A stretch of 18,209 nucleotides of DNA. Origin: Anaerolineae bacterium. Lineage in GTDB: Bacteria > Chloroflexota > Anaerolineae > JAFGEY01. The DNA lies in the NCBI GenBank assembly GCA_016931365.1, contig JAFGEY010000264.1, positions 1 to 18,209 of the forward strand. The letters run 5' to 3'. Positions 14,370 through 18,209 of this stretch are shown here, one piece after another; within the stretch, counting starts at the first letter, position 1; every line of letters starts with the position of its first letter. The translations under genes were made by a program, and so were the position numbers. The notes below the pieces were generated by a model, which was not told where the DNA came from, searched no databases, and was given only the letters and a program-made list of their open reading frames with translations.

Positions 14370-15071
14370 TTAGCCGGGCTGCATGCTGGGCTGCATCGCC
14401 GGAACGGGCAATGAACGGTGCAGGCGCTGCTCGCCCTCTCGCGCAAGATCGATGATCTGCTGCATCACCTGCTGTGAAAGCGCGCGAACGTATTCGCGAT
14501 CCTCGACGTCGCCCTGAAAATAAAGCGCCCGCCCTCCGGTGACGGCATACGGCCCGGCCAGGTACCACGTGCCCACCTCGGTTTTGCCATCGACCATCGT
14601 TTCGATCCGCCGGATGCGCGAGCGATCCAGGTGAATGCCGACCGGCACCACCGGCGCGCCGGTTTCCAGCGCCAGCCGCGCGACGCCGGTGCGCGGAGGG
14701 CAAAAACCACCCTCAAGCGGGCTGATCGAGCCTTCGGGAAAGATAACCAGTGTGTGCCCGGCTGCGAGCAGTTGTTTGGCCTCCTCATAGGCCGTGCGCC
14801 CATTGTCCTTGACCACGCGCACGTGTCCGGTCTGCGCCAGGTATTGGCCCAGGACGGGCACCTTGAACAGCGTCTCTTCGATCAAAATGTGCACCCGGTC
14901 TGCGGCCAGCATGCCGATCAAGAATGGATCGGTGGTGGTGGGATGGTTGGGCGCGATGATCTTGGCCCCTTGAGGCAGCGCCTCGTGCCAGCGCACATCC
15001 AGGTCGAAACGCAAATGTGCAGCAAATTCGATCAAAGGCCTGCTAAAATGATACAAAATTTCATCCAACAT
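14370..15071 (-). CDS. PlsC-type 1-acyl-sn-glycerol-3-phosphate acyltransferase family protein
   Basis: By family it transfers an acyl chain to lysophosphatidate (or a related lysolipid) at the inner face of the membrane in phospholipid synthesis. The 233 residues show the catalytic H(X4)D box in APNHPTTTDPF (H43, D48), the middle block HVRVVKDNGRTAYEEA, and the glycerolphosphate-binding FPEGSIS (111-117), all at usual spacing. The first 20 residues may form a short amphipathic membrane anchor; there is no long hydrophobic helix. The ATG at 15071 has GGAG 8 nt upstream; the ATG at 15089 six codons earlier has no site. The tail repeats MQPSMQPG. It lies downstream of a small membrane frame and a head-GIN lipoprotein gene on the same strand. 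Substrate choice within the acyltransferase family is open. Confidence 0.88.
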   Translation of the reverse strand: MLDEILYHFSRPLIEFAAHLRFDLDVRWHEALPQGAKIIAPNHPTTTDPFLIGMLAADRVHILIEETLFKVPVLGQYLAQTGHVRVVKDNGRTAYEEAKQLLAAGHTLVIFPEGSISPLEGGFCPPRTGVARLALETGAPVVPVGIHLDRSRIRRIETMVDGKTEVGTWYLAGPYAVTGGRALYFQGDVEDREYVRALSQQVMQQIIDLAREGEQRLHRSLPVPAMQPSMQPG

Positions 15072-15112
15072 CGCGTTTTCTCCATGCACTATTTGTGTTC
15101 AAGGACAACTGC

Positions 15113-15228
15113 TCAACTGCCAAACACGGCCAACACCAGCATAATCAGGGGCAGAAAGAAATTACCAATCCAAATAGACTCAATTGAGGTACTGCCGTCG
15201 TCGGCTGTTTTGTCCGAGTTGTATTCAT
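15113..15228 (-). pseudogene. Small single-helix membrane protein, apparently frameshifted
   Basis: An ATG at 15228 has a clear TTGGAG site 5 nt upstream, but its frame ends after 26 codons (MNTTRTKQPTTAV...). One base over, a frame with no start of its own reads DEYNSDKTADDGSTSIESIW followed by a clean hydrophobic helix (GNFFLPLIMLVLAVFGS) and a TGA at 15115-15113. The simplest reading is a small membrane protein of about 38 residues with a one-base indel close to the start codon. It could instead be a sequencing error. It lies between the head-GIN lipoprotein and acyltransferase genes. Confidence 0.4.
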
Positions 15229-15308
15229 CTTTTCTCCAATCTGGTTATTTTCCTGATTTGGTTTTTGCTGCCAAATCCTGGCGGATTGAATTCAGTTCGA
15301 GTACTCGC

Positions 15309-16091
15309 TCAACCGCCAATCTGGCGCACCCTGCCCGAACCGGAGATGCGCGTCACCACCGCAGGCTGACCGACGTACTCGACGTCGCCGCTGCCGCTGA
15401 TGGTTGCGTCGAGGCGATCCTGAACCTCGACCGCCGCACGACCGCTGCCCGTCACACGTACATTGACCTCATCGCTGCTCACCGTGTCGGCGAGATAGTG
15501 GCCCGCGCCGCTGATCAAGATGTTCTGCCGCTCCACCTGCCCTCCGATAACCTCAACGCGGCCAGAACCACTCAAATTCAGGTCGAGCGCAGCGGCGCGA
15601 ATCTCTTGCACCTGCATATCGCCCGAACCGCTGATCTTGAACCGCACCTGCCCGGCCTCGACCTGGCCCAACTCGACGTCGCCCGAACCACTCACCGTCA
15701 CCGATAGCGTTTCGGCATCCAGCTCCGGGGCGATGACCTTGCCGCTGCCCGACAAGGTGATCGAATCGAGCGATTTGACGGTCAGGTAAAAATGGATCGG
15801 CCTGGTGTTGTGCAGGCTCACCCCAAGTTCGACGCCGATGCATAGGTGACCATCGTTCACCTCGGCGGTCAGGTAGCGCAGCAGATTGTCTTCCGCCTCG
15901 ATGCGCAGCGATTCCTCGCGCCCCAGGTCAATGTGCAGCGTTCCGATGCCGGCCAAAGTCACGCCGGTGAAATCCTTGACCTGGCGATCCTCTTCAGCCA
16001 GCCGGCCCGATCCGCTCACCATGGTACAGCCCGTCAACATAAAGCCCAACACACTCACTATCAAAACGCCAAGCATCAATTTTTGTTTCAT
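15309..16091 (-). CDS. Head-GIN domain (DUF2807) lipoprotein
   Basis: A 260-residue exported lipoprotein of unknown function. The signal peptide MLGVLIVSVLGFMLTGC ends in a lipobox (LTGC), so the Cys should be lipid-anchored on the outer face of the membrane. The rest is a single-stranded beta-helix type domain in which the turn [ST]G[SA]G recurs at roughly 20-residue steps (SGSGKV, SGSGDV, SGSGDM, SGSGRV, SGAGHY, TGSGRA, SGSGDV, SGSGRV), the hallmark of the putative auto-transporter adhesin head-GIN family. The first block (VKDFTGVTLAGIGTLHIDLG) is its usual opening. The ATG at 16091 has GGAGG 5 nt upstream; the earlier in-frame ATG at 16103 overlaps that site. It follows the duplicated membrane protein gene after 57 bp on the same strand, an arrangement common for this family. 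Binding partner unknown. Confidence 0.9.
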   Translation of the reverse strand: MKQKLMLGVLIVSVLGFMLTGCTMVSGSGRLAEEDRQVKDFTGVTLAGIGTLHIDLGREESLRIEAEDNLLRYLTAEVNDGHLCIGVELGVSLHNTRPIHFYLTVKSLDSITLSGSGKVIAPELDAETLSVTVSGSGDVELGQVEAGQVRFKISGSGDMQVQEIRAAALDLNLSGSGRVEVIGGQVERQNILISGAGHYLADTVSSDEVNVRVTGSGRAAVEVQDRLDATISGSGDVEYVGQPAVVTRISGSGRVRQIGG

Positions 16092-16148
16092 TTCAACCTC
16101 CATATGATTGTGGAGCCTCCGAGGTTTCGCCGACCTTGGGGGCCTGAT

Positions 16149-16967
16149 TTACATGGCCGCAGAATTCGATTTACGATCTTTAGTCAGATTCGATTGCAGA
16201 ATCCACACACCGAGGACGACGAGCAAAAGCGGCCACAGGCGGATAAACATCCCGTCAAAGGCGAAAAAGAAGGCGAAAACCAGAAACGTCGCCGCACTCC
16301 AGGCCATCATCCGCAGGCCGACCTTGCGCACCGTAGGCCCGCCCATCCCCAGCAGGTTGGCGAACGCCAGCCCCGCGCCGACAAAACCGGGGATCAGCGC
16401 CCAGGTATACGACCAACTGGCCCACAAACCGGTCTTGTCCTGCCAGTAGAGCATGATGCCCAGCCCGCCGATGATCACGCCGGGGATGGCCTGCGCGCCG
16501 ACGCCAGTCAGCGCGGCGGCGACGATAAACATCGCCCCCAGGCCAACCAGGATCAGCGCCCACGAGAACCAAAAGGGCGTAAGAGTGCGCATAAACCACA
16601 TCAAGCCCGCCATCAGTAGCGCCTGCACAAACCAGATCGTTCCCGCCCGGCGCACGCGGCGGCCGGGCATCCCCAACACATTGGCAACAACCAGCCCCAG
16701 CCCAACCAGGCCCGGCGCCAACGGCCAGACGTAGAGCCAGCTTGCCCACCAGCCGGTGAGGTTTTGTCCAAAGAGCAGCACGCCCAGCCCGCCGATCAAC
16801 GTGCCCGGAATAGCCAGCGCGCCGACGCGATAGAGCATCGCTGCCAGCAGGAACACGCCGCCGATCCCGACCATCGTCAGCGGCCAGGATGTTGGTACCC
16901 CAAACAGCCACAGCGCACCCAGCACAATCAGCGTCGCACCGGTCAGAAACAAACTCTTATTTTTCAT
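16149..16967 (-). CDS. Internally duplicated polytopic membrane protein (LiaF/DUF5668-like style)
   Basis: A very hydrophobic 272-residue protein with roughly eight to ten membrane helices. It consists of two tandem copies about 108 residues apart: VGALAIPGTLIGGLGVLLF and VGAQAIPGVIIGGLGIMLY, then TGWWASWLYVWPLAPGLVGL and TGLWASWSYTWALIPGFVGA, then ANVLGMPGRRVRRAG and ANLLGMGGPTVRKVG. Short helix pairs of the type LTGATLIVLGALWLFG before each copy resemble the LiaI/LiaF membrane unit found with envelope-stress and head-GIN genes; this is a comparison of style, not a proven homology. The ATG at 16967 has GGAGG 6 nt upstream; the earlier start at 16988 has none. It is probably co-transcribed with the head-GIN lipoprotein behind it. 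A role in envelope sensing is possible but not shown. Confidence 0.82.
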   Translation of the reverse strand: MKNKSLFLTGATLIVLGALWLFGVPTSWPLTMVGIGGVFLLAAMLYRVGALAIPGTLIGGLGVLLFGQNLTGWWASWLYVWPLAPGLVGLGLVVANVLGMPGRRVRRAGTIWFVQALLMAGLMWFMRTLTPFWFSWALILVGLGAMFIVAAALTGVGAQAIPGVIIGGLGIMLYWQDKTGLWASWSYTWALIPGFVGAGLAFANLLGMGGPTVRKVGLRMMAWSAATFLVFAFFFAFDGMFIRLWPLLLVVLGVWILQSNLTKDRKSNSAAM

Positions 16968-17202
16968 CCTAGACCTCCAGTCTTTCAAATTGCGGTTAAT
17001 CTTGTATCAGTGTATCATGGCGCAAATGCGGCTGCCTATCGCCAGGCTAACAAATGGCTATTGTTTTGACCATAACCTAACAAACGCTGACCGCAAAACC
17101 CACATAGAACGAACTTGATATCATCGAAATGCGTATAGAACAATGGATTGCCCACCTCAAGATCGAGGTCATTTTATCGTCGCTCCCCAGAGGAGAAAAG
17201 CT

Positions 17203-17889
17203 GTGCTGCAAGAGATCAAACCCATTTGTCTGGCGCTGCCCTACAAAATGGGCACCGTTAATTGCTACCTCATCAAGACCGATTCCGGCTACCTCCTGAT
17301 CGACACGGGAGGATCAAACAAGCGCATCGAGCTTGAAACCGAACTGGCAAACGCCGGCTGCAAACCTGGCCAGCTCAACCTGATTGTGATCACGCATGGC
17401 GATTTTGACCACACCGGCAATGCGGCTTACCTCCGCCAAGCGTTCAACACCAAGATAGCGATGCACCGAGACGACGCAGGTATGGCCGAGCGCGGCGATA
17501 TGCTCTCAAACCGCAAAAAACCCAACATCCTGGGCAAAATGATGTTTGCGTTGATCCCTCTCCTCTTTGGGTTCGGAAAATCGTCGCGGTTTACGCCCGA
17601 TGTTTTTCTCCAGGATGGAGATGACCTCTCCAAGCATGGATTCAACGCCCAAGTTCTTTCCCTTCCGGGACATTCCCAAGGATCGATCGGCATCTTGACT
17701 GCCGGCGGCGATTTGTTTTGCGGCGACCTGCTCGATAACACCGCCAGCCCCGCACTCAGCAGCATGATGGACGACCCGGCAGCGGGAAACGCCAGCATCG
17801 ACAAGTTGTCCGGTTGGAAAATCAACACCGCTTATCCGGGGCATGGCCAGCCATTCCCAATGGAAGCATTTTTAAAAAGCAAGGAGTAA
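17203..17889 (+). CDS. MBL-fold metallo-hydrolase
   Basis: A 228-residue metallo-beta-lactamase-fold hydrolase; the superfamily includes glyoxalase II, lactonases and others, and the substrate is not evident. Metal ligands are visible: THGDFDHTGN (H65, D67, D69, H70; the usual HxHxDH has Asp for its second His, a known subgroup form), PGHSQGS (H157), CGDLLDN (D175) and YPGHGQ (H214). The N-terminal NCYLIKTDSGYLLIDTGG is typical. There is no signal peptide. A GTG at 17203 with GAGGAG 7 nt upstream is preferred over the ATG at 17143, which has no site. The last codons AAG GAG and the stop form the ribosome site of the flavodoxin that follows 3 bp later, so the two genes are translationally close; flavodoxin-like and MBL domains also occur fused in flavo-diiron proteins, though this MBL lacks the full diiron ligand set. 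Confidence 0.9.
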   Translation: MLQEIKPICLALPYKMGTVNCYLIKTDSGYLLIDTGGSNKRIELETELANAGCKPGQLNLIVITHGDFDHTGNAAYLRQAFNTKIAMHRDDAGMAERGDMLSNRKKPNILGKMMFALIPLLFGFGKSSRFTPDVFLQDGDDLSKHGFNAQVLSLPGHSQGSIGILTAGGDLFCGDLLDNTASPALSSMMDDPAAGNASIDKLSGWKINTAYPGHGQPFPMEAFLKSKE

Positions 17890-17892
17890 AAA

Positions 17893-18209
17893 ATGAAAAT
17901 CGGTATTATCGTTTATTCCCAAACCGGGAATACCTATTCCGTCGCCCAAAAGCTGGAAACCAGGCTCGCCGCGGCCGGGCATTCGGTAACACTCGAACGG
18001 ATCACCATCATCGGCGAAGCCTCGCCGGGGACGCCGGTCCAGTTCCAGACACGGCCCGACGTCGGGCCATACGACGCGCTCGTGTTCGGCGCGCCGGTGC
18101 AGGCTTTTTCACTGGTCACAGTGATGAGGAGCTATCTGGGACAGATCGCATCTCTGCAGGGCAAGCAGGTCGCCTGTTTCGTCACCAAGCAACTGCCCTT
18201 TTACTGGAC
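17893..18209 (+). CDS. Flavodoxin family protein (3' end cut by window)
   Basis: The first 105 codons of a flavodoxin-like electron carrier or flavodoxin-domain protein. The start MKIGIIVYSQTGNTYSVAQKL contains the FMN phosphate loop SQTGNTYS, and YDALVFGAPVQAF fits the second FMN-binding loop (usually xGxP). The domain continues with GKQVACFVTKQLPF at the edge, so about a third of a usual 150-160-residue flavodoxin is missing. An AAGGAG site formed by the last codons of the MBL gene lies 6 nt before the ATG. Co-transcription with the MBL gene is very likely. Partial only because of the window. Confidence 0.88.
   Translation, partial: MKIGIIVYSQTGNTYSVAQKLETRLAAAGHSVTLERITIIGEASPGTPVQFQTRPDVGPYDALVFGAPVQAFSLVTVMRSYLGQIASLQGKQVACFVTKQLPFYW

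Noticed and set aside
15846..16619. 257-codon plus-strand frame opposite the head-GIN and membrane protein genes
   Set aside because: Low-complexity Q/R/H/P-rich translation that crosses two real genes; no start signal.
17395..17424. MBL motif HGDFDH as a broken active site
   Set aside because: Asp at the second His position is a known variant in MBL subgroups, and all other metal ligands are present.

Overview
The window looks like one chromosomal segment of a free-living bacterium, most likely a member of the Chloroflexota (Anaerolineae-like). This assignment is an inference from the style of the proteins: a TPR/HEPN remnant, a URO-D methyltransferase-type remnant, a stand-alone GltB-like protein, and GAF/HisKA_3 and head-GIN proteins, in moderately high-GC DNA with strong Shine-Dalgarno sites. 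Nothing in the window proves the taxon. There is no CRISPR array, transposase or phage module.

Left part (1-8368), almost all on the minus strand: an amino-acid metabolism block. In transcription order it holds serA (phosphoglycerate dehydrogenase), a GltB-like FMN protein, a divergent glutamate dehydrogenase 24 bp behind it, thrC (threonine synthase) and an aspartate kinase with C-terminal ACT domains. Together they cover serine entry, glutamate/ammonium handling and the aspartate-to-threonine branch. The left edge carries a decayed plus-strand reading frame that joins a TPR-type tail to a cut HEPN domain.

Divergent control region (8369-8847): the most interesting non-coding stretch. On the minus strand, upstream of serA, a good sigma-70-type promoter is followed by about 200 nt of RNA. 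It holds a perfect 8-bp hairpin, an anti-antiterminator option, an 11-bp antiterminator, an intrinsic terminator that excludes it, and then a second intrinsic terminator. I recognise no known riboswitch or T-box in it. A 9-bp dyad sits midway between this promoter and a perfect-consensus plus-strand promoter (TTGACA-17-TATAAT) that drives the TPR gene.

Middle part (8848-12414): a membrane-anchored coiled-coil protein with ten TPRs, a two-helix membrane protein and a hairpin terminator; then a minus-strand excisionase-type HTH protein, a secreted M23 peptidase, and a tRNA-Leu(TAG) whose promoter lies inside the end of the M23 gene. A bidirectional terminator closes this part.

Right part (12430-18209): an orphan GAF/HisKA_3 sensor kinase whose C-terminal tail carries a twice-repeated KGTGPL motif; a broken URO-D family gene with an internal deletion at a hairpin; and a minus-strand group with an internally duplicated membrane protein, a head-GIN lipoprotein, a probably frameshifted small membrane protein and a PlsC-type acyltransferase. 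At the edge, a plus-strand MBL-fold hydrolase is followed by a flavodoxin cut off by the window.

Main leads: the serA leader RNA, a glutamate dehydrogenase whose catalytic lysine is replaced by histidine, and the conserved tail motif of the sensor kinase.
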